NCBI GenBank assembly: GCA_927417275.1
Contig: CAKMJV010000016.1
Location: forward strand, 1 to 64,000
Reading direction: 5' to 3'
DNA from: an uncultured Clostridia bacterium
GTDB taxonomy: Bacteria; Bacillota; Clostridia; Peptostreptococcales; Acidaminobacteraceae
DNA: 64,000 nucleotides
Numbering within the stretch: position 1 is the first letter of the stretch; each line of letters begins with the position of its first letter. Positions 8,262 through 16,998 of the stretch are shown here, one piece after another. The notes below the pieces were generated by a model. It searched no databases. It was given only the letters and a program-made list of their open reading frames with translations, and was not told where the DNA came from. The position numbers and the translations under genes are program-made.

Positions 8262-9659
8262 ATGAAAAGTATACGGACGAAACTATGGGCTGCAATGATG
8301 GGTTTTGTGGTGGTTATATTAATTCTATTATGGCTTTTTCAGGTGGTGTTTTTAGAGACATACTATCAAGCCATGATGCTAGGTCGCATACAAAACCAAG
8401 CGATGCTTTATGCCGATCAACTATACGACGTGGACTTAAGAAATGCGTTGTCTTTAAATGAGCCGTTAAGCGATGAATTTTCAAAATATGCAGAGACAAA
8501 GCAGGTGGGGGTTGAAGTTATTAACAGCAGTGGTGAAACGGTCTTCCAACACGCCGTTGCCATGGAGCCGATGTTTAGACATACGTTTAGGACGGTATTT
8601 GCCTCTATACTTGAGGGCGAAACCATAAACACTCAAGTCTCTCATATGCGTTTTGAAAGCACGTATTGGGTAATCGGTGTGCCTGTGGTGGGTTCGAACC
8701 AGGAAGTAACCGGAGGCATAATTATCACAGCGCCCATAGAATCCATGGATCAAACGGTGGAAATCATCAAAGAACAACTGGTTTATATTACCCTATTGCT
8801 TCTGGTACTTGCCTCGCTTATGGCTTTCCTATTATCAAAGCAATTTAGTAAACCCATATTAAAAATTAGCCAAGCGACGAAAAAAATAGCGAAAGGTGAA
8901 TATGAGACGAAGCTCAATACCCATCAATCGGATGAAATCGGACAACTGGCAAAGGACATCGAAGAAATGTCGTTTGAACTCGGTCAAATCGACAGACTTA
9001 GAAAAGAGTTAATAGGCAACGTATCACATGAACTTAGAACGCCACTTAGCATCATACGCGGTTATGCGGAAACACTCCGCGATGTTTCAGGTGATCACCC
9101 TGAAAAGCGCAACCATCAACTGGGTATTATTATTTCTGAATCTGAACGTTTAAGTGGGCTTATAGAAGACATACTCAATATGTCGCAAATTGAGTCAGGT
9201 GCCATAACCATGTCAAAACAGCCTTTCGATTTGATGGAATTGGTAAACGATTTGCGTATAAAATTTGAAGTAATGCATCCCATAGACGTGATTTCGGACC
9301 AAGCGCAGATGGTGGTGTATGCAGACCGCGGTAGAATCGAACAGGTATTTTATAACCTCATCGGAAATGCCATCGCACATGCACAAACCAGTAAGCCCAT
9401 CCAAATCGAGATTCATGCATCTGAGCAGGTGGTCCAGATCGGCATTAGAAATTACGGAGAGGTGCTATCTGAAGAAGCCTTAAAACGTATTTGGCAGCGT
9501 TTTTATCAAGTACAATCCTTAGAACAAGGCAAACCCAAAGGTTCGGGTCTTGGACTTGCCATCGTAAAGTCGATTTTAGAAAGTCATAAAGTAAAATACG
9601 GCGCAGCATCATCTGCCGAGACAGGCACATTGTTTTGGTTTGAACTGAATAGAAATTAA
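8262..9659 (+). CDS. Membrane sensor histidine kinase
   Basis: Partner kinase of the upstream response regulator (465 aa from this start). Order: TM1 (about 12-32), extracytoplasmic sensor region of about 130 residues, TM2 (about 172-192), HAMP, HisKA with phospho-His in GNVSHELRTPLSIIRGY, then HATPase with the N-box (NLIGNAIAHA) and GSGLGLAIVKS. An in-frame TTG lies 30 bp upstream inside the regulator gene, but ATG 8262 follows a good AAAGGGTGAG site and leaves a normal signal-anchor N-terminus. A terminator follows the stop, closing a two-gene operon. Confidence 0.93.
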   Translation: MKSIRTKLWAAMMGFVVVILILLWLFQVVFLETYYQAMMLGRIQNQAMLYADQLYDVDLRNALSLNEPLSDEFSKYAETKQVGVEVINSSGETVFQHAVAMEPMFRHTFRTVFASILEGETINTQVSHMRFESTYWVIGVPVVGSNQEVTGGIIITAPIESMDQTVEIIKEQLVYITLLLLVLASLMAFLLSKQFSKPILKISQATKKIAKGEYETKLNTHQSDEIGQLAKDIEEMSFELGQIDRLRKELIGNVSHELRTPLSIIRGYAETLRDVSGDHPEKRNHQLGIIISESERLSGLIEDILNMSQIESGAITMSKQPFDLMELVNDLRIKFEVMHPIDVISDQAQMVVYADRGRIEQVFYNLIGNAIAHAQTSKPIQIEIHASEQVVQIGIRNYGEVLSEEALKRIWQRFYQVQSLEQGKPKGSGLGLAIVKSILESHKVKYGAASSAETGTLFWFELNRN

Positions 9660-9666
9660 AATAAAA

Positions 9667-9710
9667 AGGACGCTATCCAGACTTTAATAGACTGGGTAGC
9701 GTCCTCTATT
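9667..9710 (+). terminator. Intrinsic terminator of the two-component operon
   Basis: Inverted repeat with 14-bp arms (one G-T pair), AGGACGCTATCCAG and CTGGGTAGCGTCCT, 10-nt loop, followed by a moderately T-rich tail. It lies 7 bp after the histidine-kinase stop codon. Confidence 0.8.
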
Positions 9711-9741
9711 TATGCTCTGAATAAATAATCAGAATATTCTG

Positions 9742-9770
9742 TTGATTTACATTTAAAGCTATAATATAAT
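9742..9770 (+). promoter_or_regulatory. Promoter of the gntR-yfcC operon
   Basis: Candidate sigma-A promoter: TTGATT (9742-9747), 17-bp spacer, TATAAT (9765-9770). A second overlapping TATAAT lies at 9760. The expected start of transcription is near 9777, immediately before the palindromic operator. Confidence 0.7.
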
Positions 9771-9782
9771 AAAAAAAACATC

Positions 9783-9797
9783 TGTGGTATTACCACA
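9783..9797. promoter_or_regulatory. GntR/FadR-type operator
   Basis: Perfect inverted repeat TGTGGTA-T-TACCACA. Its core TGGTnnnACCA is the form bound by FadR-branch GntR regulators. It lies just downstream of the predicted transcription start and 15 bp before the regulator gene, where binding would block transcription, so autoregulation is likely. Confidence 0.7.
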
Positions 9798-9811
9798 AGT
9801 CAGGAGATCAG

Positions 9812-10495
9812 ATGAAATCTGCAGAAGCGTATGTGGAAGAACATTTGTTAAAAGAAATATTAAATGGTGATCTTTTGCCTATGACCCTGTTAAAACCTGA
9901 GCGCGAACTCGCTGAAAGCCTGGGCGTAAGTCGTCCGGTGGTACATAAAGCCATTATACGATTAGAGGCAAGAGGACTGGTAACCATCGTACCAAGGAAA
10001 GGCGTTTGGGTAAATGATTACCGCGTGTCTGCAAAATTGGGCATTTTGGAAAGCATTTATGACCTTTACCATGAAGGCATTAACCGCGAACTAAATTTAT
10101 CGATGTTGGCGTTTATTAGAGAGACCTTAGAGGCGATTATTATCCAAATCATCCAAGGGGATGCATCCCAAAAACAGGCTTGTTACGACCGGCAATCGAA
10201 AAACACATACGAAGATGGAACAGCGGTTTTTATATGGATTCATGGATTCGCCATTTCATGTGGCAATCCGATCTATCCGATGCTCATTAATGAGTTTAAG
10301 CGCGGGATTATAAATGTAAGTGATGCGGTTCTGGTTAACGGCGATGCACAAGTCTTTTTAAAGCGATTAACAGACATCAATCGTTTGATTATAGATAACG
10401 AAGTAACAAGAGAAGGGGTAAGAAACGCACTACATGCATTATTTAAATACATTGAGCGTCAATGGCTGATCGAAAAGAAGGAGGCTAGCCTGTGA
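9812..10495 (+). CDS. GntR-family regulator (FadR-like)
   Basis: Transcription regulator of 227 aa. The N-terminal winged helix (about 5-75) has the typical LKPERELAESLGVSRPVVHKAI and RLEARGLV segments; the C-terminal part (about 85-220) is all-helical and fits an FCD-type effector domain. The gene heads an operon with a YfcC carrier, two membrane proteins and an M20 peptidase, so it probably senses a peptide or amino-acid-related ligand. Its last four bases overlap the next start (GTGA). A palindromic operator in its own leader suggests autorepression. Confidence 0.88.
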   Translation: MKSAEAYVEEHLLKEILNGDLLPMTLLKPERELAESLGVSRPVVHKAIIRLEARGLVTIVPRKGVWVNDYRVSAKLGILESIYDLYHEGINRELNLSMLAFIRETLEAIIIQIIQGDASQKQACYDRQSKNTYEDGTAVFIWIHGFAISCGNPIYPMLINEFKRGIINVSDAVLVNGDAQVFLKRLTDINRLIIDNEVTREGVRNALHALFKYIERQWLIEKKEASL

Positions 10496-11844
10496 AAAAA
10501 AATCCAGCAATAAAATCGTTTATGAGTGCTGCCATCATCTTATGTATTATGTTGGTGCTTACTGGCCTTCTAACATTTCTAATGCCCAACGGCACATTTG
10601 ACCCCTCGGACTTGTCCTTTATGGAAAATCCCACACGGGGCATCCGTTTAATCCACTGGATCGGCGCACCTATTTTGGTTCTGTTTAGTGATTCTGGGGG
10701 CCTGATACTGGCAATTATTATTTTTTTACTGATTATAGGCGGTGCGATCAATCTATTAAAGGCGTCTGGTTTAATCGAAAGCCTCATTTTAAAGATCGTA
10801 AATAAATTTGTGGATCAACCCATGCGGCTTATGGCGTTACTGGTTTTTGCTTTTATGGCACTGGGTGCTTTTGTCGGCGTCTTTGAAGAAGTCGTTCCCT
10901 TGGTGCCAATGGTTATGCTTTTATCAAAGCAAATGGGATGGGATGACCTTACAGGCCTAGGCATTAGCCTACTTGCAACAGGCCTGGGCTTTGCAGCAGC
11001 AGTAACCAATCCATTTACCATAGGCGTGGCACAAGAACTTGCTGGTGTACCCATTTTTTCAGGTGCACTTTTACGTGTTTTGGTGTTTGTCTCTGTTTAC
11101 GGACTAACGATTTGGTTTCTAAGACGGCATATTCTCCGAACACAAGGCGCGCCTGAAAAACATGAAAATGTAAGCACCTATGAAATTCCCAAAGCAGCAT
11201 TTGCCTCTTTCTTTATACTTATGGGCATTTTGTTTGTTTTGGTGTCATTAACACCTTTTATTGAAAGCCTTAGAGATTTAACATTGCCCCTTATCGGCAT
11301 CATCTTCTTAATCGCTGGGGTAACCGTAGGTCGAATTACATCTGGAAATTTCAAATGGACAGCAAGACAATTTTTCATCGGGGCACGCGATATGGCACCG
11401 GCGATTCTCTTAATTTTACTCGCGTCTGGCATTAAACATGTGATGCTTGAAGGACAGATTCTCGATACGTTTTTATATTTTATCGCACAGCGCATAGGTG
11501 ATGTTTCGCCAGTTATGGCATTATATGCCGTGTTTTTTACGGTGTTGATTTTAAATTTTTTCATCGGATCAGGCAGTGCGAAGGCGTTTATCCTCATGCC
11601 TATTTTGATGCCTATCATGGATATGTTGGGTGTAGGGCGACAATTGGGCATTTTAGCATTTCAGTTTGGCGATGGTTTTTCAAATGTCATGTATCCCACA
11701 ATTGCTGTTTTACTCATCGCTTTGGGATTAGCACAGGTCAGTTATGTGAAGTGGTTAAAATTCATCGTGCCATTACAAATACTTTTGGTTCTTTTATCCT
11801 TTGGATGGATTGCAGTTGCCTATCTGTTGGGGTATGGTTTATAA
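10492..11844 (+). CDS. yfcC: YfcC-family membrane carrier
   Basis: Integral membrane protein of 450 aa with about 11-12 hydrophobic segments and conserved polar re-entrant stretches (GVFEEVVPLVPM, AAVTNPFTIGVAQE, FFIGSGSAKAF), as in the YfcC/anaerobic C4-dicarboxylate carrier superfamily. The substrate of this family is poorly defined; amino acids or peptides are suggested here by the downstream M20 peptidase. Start GTG at 10492 follows AAGGAGG and overlaps the regulator stop by 4 bp. Acts in the cytoplasmic membrane. Confidence 0.82.
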   Translation: MKKNPAIKSFMSAAIILCIMLVLTGLLTFLMPNGTFDPSDLSFMENPTRGIRLIHWIGAPILVLFSDSGGLILAIIIFLLIIGGAINLLKASGLIESLILKIVNKFVDQPMRLMALLVFAFMALGAFVGVFEEVVPLVPMVMLLSKQMGWDDLTGLGISLLATGLGFAAAVTNPFTIGVAQELAGVPIFSGALLRVLVFVSVYGLTIWFLRRHILRTQGAPEKHENVSTYEIPKAAFASFFILMGILFVLVSLTPFIESLRDLTLPLIGIIFLIAGVTVGRITSGNFKWTARQFFIGARDMAPAILLILLASGIKHVMLEGQILDTFLYFIAQRIGDVSPVMALYAVFFTVLILNFFIGSGSAKAFILMPILMPIMDMLGVGRQLGILAFQFGDGFSNVMYPTIAVLLIALGLAQVSYVKWLKFIVPLQILLVLLSFGWIAVAYLLGYGL

Positions 11845-11866
11845 ATATAATTTAGGGGGGATTTAT

Positions 11867-12598
11867 TTGACATTTAATCTTAACAGCGGCTTTCTTTATT
11901 TGATCGCGGGATTTGTGATCTTGTTTGTCATCGCGCAATCGATTTTCTTTTTAATGAAAGCGTTGAACCAAGCGAAGTTGATGGGTATTAGTAAAGAGGC
12001 TGTAATGCGCACCATACGCTCCAGTGCTGTTTTCAGTATCGCACCCGCCATTTCCATCTTACTGGGGGTTATATCACTATCCAAGTTTTTGGGACTGCCT
12101 TTACCATGGATTCGATTGAGTATACTGGGTGCAATAACGTATGAGTTAACAGCAGCAGCCTCTGCGGCTGCATCCATCGGTGCATCCGTTACCGAGCAAA
12201 TCGTAAATCCTAAGGTTTATACCACCATCGCTTGGGTGATGACACTGGGTATTATTCCAAGCACACTTTTAATTCCTCTATTTTTGAAAAAAATTCAAAA
12301 GGGTTTGATACAGGTTAAAAACAAAGACAAAGCATGGGGAGAAATATTTATAACCGCTATATTTTTAGGCATGATTTCAGCGTTTTTAGGGGTGGTTTTC
12401 TCCGATATTCGCTCAGGACTAGCAGGCTGGATTCCTGTGTTTGTCCTACTGAGTTCTGCGCTCATTATGACCCTTTGCGGGCTCATATTAAAGAAGACGC
12501 AAGCCAAATGGTTAGAAGATTATGCATTGCCTTTTAGCATATTGGGTGCAATGGCATTTTCCATACTGATTACTGGCATCATATTGCCAAATGCGTAA
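11867..12598 (+). CDS. DUF5058-like membrane protein
   Basis: Membrane protein of about 243 aa resembling the DUF5058 family, function unknown. Six or seven hydrophobic segments are visible, with a small-residue stretch ELTAAASAAASIGASV near residue 85. TTG 11867 is chosen as start because TTTAGGGGGG lies 7-8 bp before it; a longer in-frame reading begins inside the preceding carrier gene and lacks a ribosome site. It overlaps the next ORF region and is co-transcribed with it. The pairing with another small membrane protein suggests a two-subunit transporter, but this is inference. Confidence 0.7.
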   Translation: MTFNLNSGFLYLIAGFVILFVIAQSIFFLMKALNQAKLMGISKEAVMRTIRSSAVFSIAPAISILLGVISLSKFLGLPLPWIRLSILGAITYELTAAASAAASIGASVTEQIVNPKVYTTIAWVMTLGIIPSTLLIPLFLKKIQKGLIQVKNKDKAWGEIFITAIFLGMISAFLGVVFSDIRSGLAGWIPVFVLLSSALIMTLCGLILKKTQAKWLEDYALPFSILGAMAFSILITGIILPNA

Positions 12599-12608
12599 AG
12601 GAGTGATA

Positions 12609-13286
12609 ATGAAGATGAAGCAAGTAAAAAATTATGAAGAAGATGTTCATCACTTTGGCCGTATTTGGATGTTGAGTGCCTTTGTGATGATGATACTCGT
12701 TCCTACACTAGTAAGTGTTTACTATGATGCGTGGCCAGGTTTTAAACCTGTTTTAACAGGGCTTTTGGGTGTTGCGCCGATCTTTTGGACGGTGGCAGTT
12801 ATAGAAATTATCACCTATACGCCGATGCTTGGTACAGGTGGTTCTTATTTGGGATTTGTGACAGGTAATCTCACGAATTTGAAAGTACCCTGTGCGCTGT
12901 ATGCCATGGAAAATGCAAAAGTCAAGCAAGGCACACTTGAAGGTGAAGTGATTTCAACCATTGCCATCGCGACATCTTCTATCGTTACGACGCTTATTAT
13001 CGCTTTGGGCGTCTGGTTGTTAGCACCGCTCACCCCAGTACTTAATTCAGCTTTTTTAAAACCTGCTTTTGATAACATATTGCCTGCGCTATTTGGTGGG
13101 CTTGCGGTGGTATATGTGAGTAAAAACTGGAAAATCGCGATTATCCCCCTGCTTTTTATGTCTGCACTGTTTATAACGGTTCCGAGTTTATCAAGTTCCG
13201 TATCTGTGTTGGTACCGATAGGCTCTCTAATCGCCATTATCGCTGCAAAAATCATGTATAAAAAAGGACTATTAAATACAAAATAG
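12609..13286 (+). CDS. Uncharacterised membrane protein, partner of DUF5058 gene
   Basis: Membrane protein of about 225 aa with a charged N-terminus (KMKQVKNYEEDVHHFGRIW) and about six transmembrane helices. A conserved-looking loop, TYTPMLGTGGSYLGFVTGN, lies near residue 65. ATG 12609 follows AAAGGAG and is preferred over an in-frame ATG 18 bp upstream. The gene lies directly after the DUF5058-like gene and before a membrane-tethered peptidase; the two membrane proteins could form one transport or processing complex. No biochemical role can be assigned. Confidence 0.65.
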   Translation: MKMKQVKNYEEDVHHFGRIWMLSAFVMMILVPTLVSVYYDAWPGFKPVLTGLLGVAPIFWTVAVIEIITYTPMLGTGGSYLGFVTGNLTNLKVPCALYAMENAKVKQGTLEGEVISTIAIATSSIVTTLIIALGVWLLAPLTPVLNSAFLKPAFDNILPALFGGLAVVYVSKNWKIAIIPLLFMSALFITVPSLSSSVSVLVPIGSLIAIIAAKIMYKKGLLNTK

Positions 13287-13296
13287 GAGGTTTAGT

Positions 13297-14742
13297 ATGG
13301 AAATCTTATGGATTTCAGGTCTGTTACTGGTATCAGTCATCGCTTTAATTATATATCGAACGATTCGTTTTAAGCCACCTGTGGTTGAAGCGACTGAATC
13401 ACCTAATGCACTTACACCTGCACTAGATGAAGCGCGTATCATATCCCATTTACAGGAGATGATCCGATGTAAAACCGTTTCTTATCACGATCAAAGCAAA
13501 ATGGATGCACAGGCATTTAAGGCTTTTAAGGACTTATTAAAGGCGCAATATCCGCTTATTAATGCGACGTGTACGTATGAAGAGGTTGGAGAACGCGGCA
13601 TACTTTTTCACTGGAAAGGCAAGCATTCTGATGCGTCTGTGGTATTGATGTCGCATTATGATGTGGTGCCTGTAAATGAAGACCTATGGAGTAAGCCGCC
13701 ATTTGAAGGCGTTTATGAAGAAGGGGCTGTTTGGGGACGAGGCACACTTGATACCAAGAGTACGCTCCTGGCTACGATGGAGTCGGTGGAATATTTAATC
13801 GGCAAAGGATTTCAACCTGAGGACGATATATATCTTGCTTTTTCAGGGGATGAAGAAATAAGTGGCATGTCTGCTCCGGCAATCGTCCAAACACTTAAAG
13901 AACGTGGCATCCATCCAAAACTCGTATTAGACGAGGGTGGTGCGGTAGTAGAAAAAGTATTCCCTGGAGTCGTCAAGCCATGCGCACTTATTGGTGTGGG
14001 TGAAAAAGGTTATATGGATGTCATCTTAGAGATTGATGGCAAGGGGGGGCATTCATCTGCACCACCTGCACGTACATTGGTGGGTGAGTTGGCAGCGGCT
14101 GTGGTCAAACTGGAGAAGAGCCCATTTAGAGCGATCTTTACCCCAGCTGTGAAAGAAATGTTTGAAACATTGGGTCGCCACTCTAATTTCTTCTATCGAC
14201 TCATTTTTGCAAATTTATGGTGTTTTGCCCCAACCCTTAAATGGCTATTAAGAAGGCAAGGCGGCGAGATGAACGCCATGATCCGCACCACCATCGCACC
14301 AACCATGATGCAAGGCAGTTCTGCATTTAATGTGATGCCGCCCAAAGCAAGTGTGGGCATAAACTTAAGATTATTGGGTACAGATACTGTAGAAAGTGCA
14401 ATCGGGTACATTCAGGATGTGATCGACTATTCTCAAATCAAGTTAACGGTTGCGGAGAGTAGAAATGCATCGCCTTTTGCGAGTACTAAGTCAGAAAGCT
14501 GGCAACTGGTAAAAGAAGCCATCGAAGCCACGTGGCACGATGTAATCGTATCGCCTTACTTAATGATGGCTGCAAGTGATTCGAGACATTACTGTGAAAT
14601 CAGTGAAAATGTTTTGCGCTTTTCTGCCATGACTTTGAGTAAAGCAGAGCGTGAACTGATTCATGGCAATGATGAGCGCATAAAGGTATCCGCACTCATG
14701 GAGTCCGTATCCTTTTATGTGCGCTTGATTGAAAAACTATAG
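13297..14742 (+). CDS. Membrane-anchored M20 metallopeptidase (carboxypeptidase S-like)
   Basis: Zinc dipeptidase/carboxypeptidase of the M20 family (481 aa), closest in layout to carboxypeptidase S proteins. Residues about 4-22 form one transmembrane anchor. The metal and catalytic residues are visible in VVLMSHYDVVPV (His, Asp), WGRGTLDTKSTLL (bridging Asp) and FSGDEEISG (general-base Glu), with a later ligand in LVLDEGG and a C-terminal His in LIHGNDE. An insertion dimerisation domain follows GHSSAPPARTLVG. Topology (active domain outside or inside) is not decided by the sequence. It ends the peptide-related operon; the products probably enter through the upstream carriers. Confidence 0.87.
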   Translation: MEILWISGLLLVSVIALIIYRTIRFKPPVVEATESPNALTPALDEARIISHLQEMIRCKTVSYHDQSKMDAQAFKAFKDLLKAQYPLINATCTYEEVGERGILFHWKGKHSDASVVLMSHYDVVPVNEDLWSKPPFEGVYEEGAVWGRGTLDTKSTLLATMESVEYLIGKGFQPEDDIYLAFSGDEEISGMSAPAIVQTLKERGIHPKLVLDEGGAVVEKVFPGVVKPCALIGVGEKGYMDVILEIDGKGGHSSAPPARTLVGELAAAVVKLEKSPFRAIFTPAVKEMFETLGRHSNFFYRLIFANLWCFAPTLKWLLRRQGGEMNAMIRTTIAPTMMQGSSAFNVMPPKASVGINLRLLGTDTVESAIGYIQDVIDYSQIKLTVAESRNASPFASTKSESWQLVKEAIEATWHDVIVSPYLMMAASDSRHYCEISENVLRFSAMTLSKAERELIHGNDERIKVSALMESVSFYVRLIEKL

Positions 14743-14750
14743 GGGGCGTT

Positions 14751-15359
14751 ATGTGTGGTCGATTTTACTTAGATGCAGATGCTGAATTTTTAATTAATTA
14801 TTTTAAATTGAGATATGAACCCAGAGAACTGCCCATTCAAGCGGTGGTTTATCCCAGTCAGTCCAGTCCGATTCTCATCCATCATAAAAACGAGAAAAGG
14901 ATTGGCCTTATGCAGTGGGGGTTTCAACTCCCTGGTATTCAGCGGCCTATAATAAATTCAAGATCCGAAACCATACATGAGAAAGATCTCTTTAAAGCAG
15001 CGTTTGAAAAGAAACGTTGTATTATCCCAGCCAGTGGTTTTTTTGAATGGAAGGAAGGGTCTAACGAAAAGCCCAAACCCATGTATCGCGTAAAAACCAA
15101 CTCAGATGGGTTGATGTTGATGGCAGGTATCTACATGAAGCAAACAGATGCTTTAGGCATGGTGAATTGGCGTTTTTCTGTCGTAACACGTGATGCCAAC
15201 GAACAAATGCAAGCAATACATCATAGGATGCCGCTCATTTTGGATTTAGAGCATGCGGAACGTTGGCTATCTGCGGATGTTACTTTATCCGAACGCATGT
15301 CGCTTTTGAAATTCGATGGCGTAGGGATCCAACTTGAAAGCGTTGACAACGCCAATTAA
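14751..15359 (+). CDS. yedK: SRAP-domain abasic-site protein (YedK/HMCES)
   Basis: SOS-response-associated peptidase family protein of 202 aa. Known members shield abasic sites in single-stranded DNA by a thiazolidine link through Cys2. The catalytic Cys2 is seen in MCGRFYL, Asn in INSRSETI, Glu in ASGFFEWKE and His in AIHHRMPLIL. It lies 8 bp after the peptidase gene with GGGGG ribosome site, so it may be read through from that operon, although its function is unrelated. The promoter of the following T-box leader lies inside its last codons. Confidence 0.93.
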   Translation: MCGRFYLDADAEFLINYFKLRYEPRELPIQAVVYPSQSSPILIHHKNEKRIGLMQWGFQLPGIQRPIINSRSETIHEKDLFKAAFEKKRCIIPASGFFEWKEGSNEKPKPMYRVKTNSDGLMLMAGIYMKQTDALGMVNWRFSVVTRDANEQMQAIHHRMPLILDLEHAERWLSADVTLSERMSLLKFDGVGIQLESVDNAN

Positions 15360-15372
15360 CTTATGCTAAAAT
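15343..15372 (+). promoter_or_regulatory. Promoter of the T-box leader
   Basis: TTGACA (15343-15348), 18-bp spacer, extended -10 TGCTAAAAT (TAAAAT at 15367-15372). The -35 lies inside the 3' end of the SRAP gene, and transcription would begin near 15379, at the base of the T-box stem I. Confidence 0.75.
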
Positions 15373-15377
15373 ACGTC

Positions 15378-15598
15378 TAATAACTGATGAGCAAAAGAGT
15401 ACTTTAACGGACCATTAAGCGAGCAGGCGTTGGTGTGAGGCCTGTATGAGAAATGTTAAGGGAAGGACATTTGTGAGGTATATCGGTATCCTCCGTTATC
15501 GGGAACTAAGAGGACTTTATGAGCATCTTATAAAGTTGAACTAGGGTGGCACCGCGTGATATCACGCCCCTTGAACGTAACTGTTCGAGGGGCTTTTT
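15378..15598 (+). promoter_or_regulatory. T-box leader, predicted tRNA-Asp specific
   Basis: The T-box sequence AGGGTGGCACCGCG is at 15543-15556. Stem I base pairs GCAAA with TTTGT; the internal specifier loop has AGAGTA on its 5' side and GGAAGGACA on its 3' side, with the specifier GAC (Asp) at 15466-15468 followed by a purine. The bulge TGGC can pair with an uncharged GCCA tRNA end, as found in tRNA-Asp. The antiterminator uses AGGG with CCCT and GCGTGAT with ATCACGC. The competing terminator is GCCCCTTGAAC (15566-15576) with GTTCGAGGGGC (15583-15593) and a T-run. Low charged tRNA-Asp should allow read-through into the synthetase gene. Confidence 0.93.
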
Positions 15599-15638
15599 AT
15601 ATGCACCTCGAAACACACAAAATGAAGGGAGCATTTGT

Positions 15639-16922
15639 ATGAAAAGAACAATGGTAAATGCGTTAGGAAATGAAGTCGGTAAATCAATTGTGTTATGTGG
15701 CTGGGTGCATCGCATCAGACAACTTAAACGGGTGGGTTTTATCATCTTAAAAGATCGATCTGGGTATGTTCAGTGTGTGGTGGAACCAGAACTGCTTAAC
15801 ACCATCCGCTTAGAATCGGTTATAAAAGTCACGGGAAATGTCGTGATAAGTTTAAATGACTATGGGCCTTTGGAAGTGCAAGTTGAAAAGATAGAAATGC
15901 TCAATCAATCGGAGCAGCCACTCCCCATCATCGTCAACCAAGCGGATTTGGATGTTCAACTTGACACCTTACTGGAACACCGTGTACTGGGATTGAGACA
16001 TCCTAAAGAGCAGGCCATTTTCAAAATTCAAGCGGGGATAACCGAACATTTTGCTGCATTCCTACGAAAAAATGGCTTTACACAGATTCACACACCTAAG
16101 TTGGTTAAAGAGGGTGCTGAAGGTGGGGCCAATGTTTTTAAACTCGATTACTTTGGCGAAACAGCCTATCTCGCACAAAGTCCTCAATTCTATAAGCAAA
16201 TGATGGTGATATCAGGCCTTGAAAGGGTGTTTGAGATCGGCTCAGTCTTTCGGGCGGAGGCACATAGCACCAGCAGACATCTAAACGAGTATATCAGTTT
16301 AGACCTTGAGATGGGGTTTGTAGAAAATGAGTCTGAACTTATGGCGCTTGAAACAGATTTGTTGCGGACTTTAATGACGTGGCTAGGTGATGAATATGCG
16401 TTGGAATTAAGACGTTTAAATGTGACACTCCCCACTGTACCAGATGAAATACCTCATATGAAGTTATCTGAAGCCATAGAGATTTTAAAAAATCTTTATC
16501 ATAAAAATGAACTAGAAGGGGATTTAGACCCAGAAGGCGAAAAACTAATATCAAAATATATTTTTGAGAAAACGGGCAGTGATTTTTTATTTTTAACCCA
16601 TTATCCAAGAGCCAAAAGACCCATGTATACAAAGCCATGTGGTGCACATGAAACACATAGTTTTGACTTGTTATTTAGAGGCCTGGAAATAACCACAGGT
16701 GGCATGCGTATACACGATTTAGAAGCACTTAAAGCAAATATGCACTATAAAAATCTCGATCCAAATGCCTACAGTTCGTATTTGGAAGCCTTTAGGTATG
16801 GCGCGCCTCCTCACGGTGGGCTTGCCATAGGGCTTGAACGCCTAACCGCACAACTGCTTGGTTTCTCAAACATCAGAAGAACCACGCTTTTTCCTAGAGA
16901 TGGTCAGCGCTTGGTGCCATAG
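15639..16922 (+). CDS. aspS: Archaeal/non-discriminating-type aspartyl-tRNA synthetase
   Basis: Class II synthetase of 427 aa, shorter than bacterial AspRS because it lacks the GAD insertion; this is the AspS2 layout. N-terminal OB-fold anticodon-binding domain (about 10-105), then the catalytic core with motif 2 (VFEIGSVFRAE) and motif 3 (APPHGGLAIGLERL). ATG 15639 follows AAGGGAG; a longer in-frame reading would start inside the T-box terminator and is rejected. The leader specifier GAC supports aspartate as the amino acid. Such enzymes often also charge tRNA-Asn for later amidation; that cannot be settled here. An AsnRS identity is less likely. Confidence 0.9.
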   Translation: MKRTMVNALGNEVGKSIVLCGWVHRIRQLKRVGFIILKDRSGYVQCVVEPELLNTIRLESVIKVTGNVVISLNDYGPLEVQVEKIEMLNQSEQPLPIIVNQADLDVQLDTLLEHRVLGLRHPKEQAIFKIQAGITEHFAAFLRKNGFTQIHTPKLVKEGAEGGANVFKLDYFGETAYLAQSPQFYKQMMVISGLERVFEIGSVFRAEAHSTSRHLNEYISLDLEMGFVENESELMALETDLLRTLMTWLGDEYALELRRLNVTLPTVPDEIPHMKLSEAIEILKNLYHKNELEGDLDPEGEKLISKYIFEKTGSDFLFLTHYPRAKRPMYTKPCGAHETHSFDLLFRGLEITTGGMRIHDLEALKANMHYKNLDPNAYSSYLEAFRYGAPPHGGLAIGLERLTAQLLGFSNIRRTTLFPRDGQRLVP

Positions 16923-16951
16923 GATTGGGACAGGTGATTGTTGCAAATAAT

Positions 16952-16998
16952 AAGGAATAAATGCTCATGTCATAATGAGATTTATTCCTTTTTTTTAT
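16952..16998. terminator. Bidirectional terminator between aspS and ABC operon
   Basis: Inverted repeat AAGGAATAAAT (16952-16962) with ATTTATTCCTT (16980-16990), flanked by T-run on the plus side and A-rich bases on the other side. It sits between two convergent genes and can serve both. Confidence 0.85.

Noticed and set aside
15546-15638. Longer N-terminus for the AspRS gene
   Set aside because: It covers the T-box and its terminator hairpin, which are RNA structures; ATG 15639 has a proper ribosome site.
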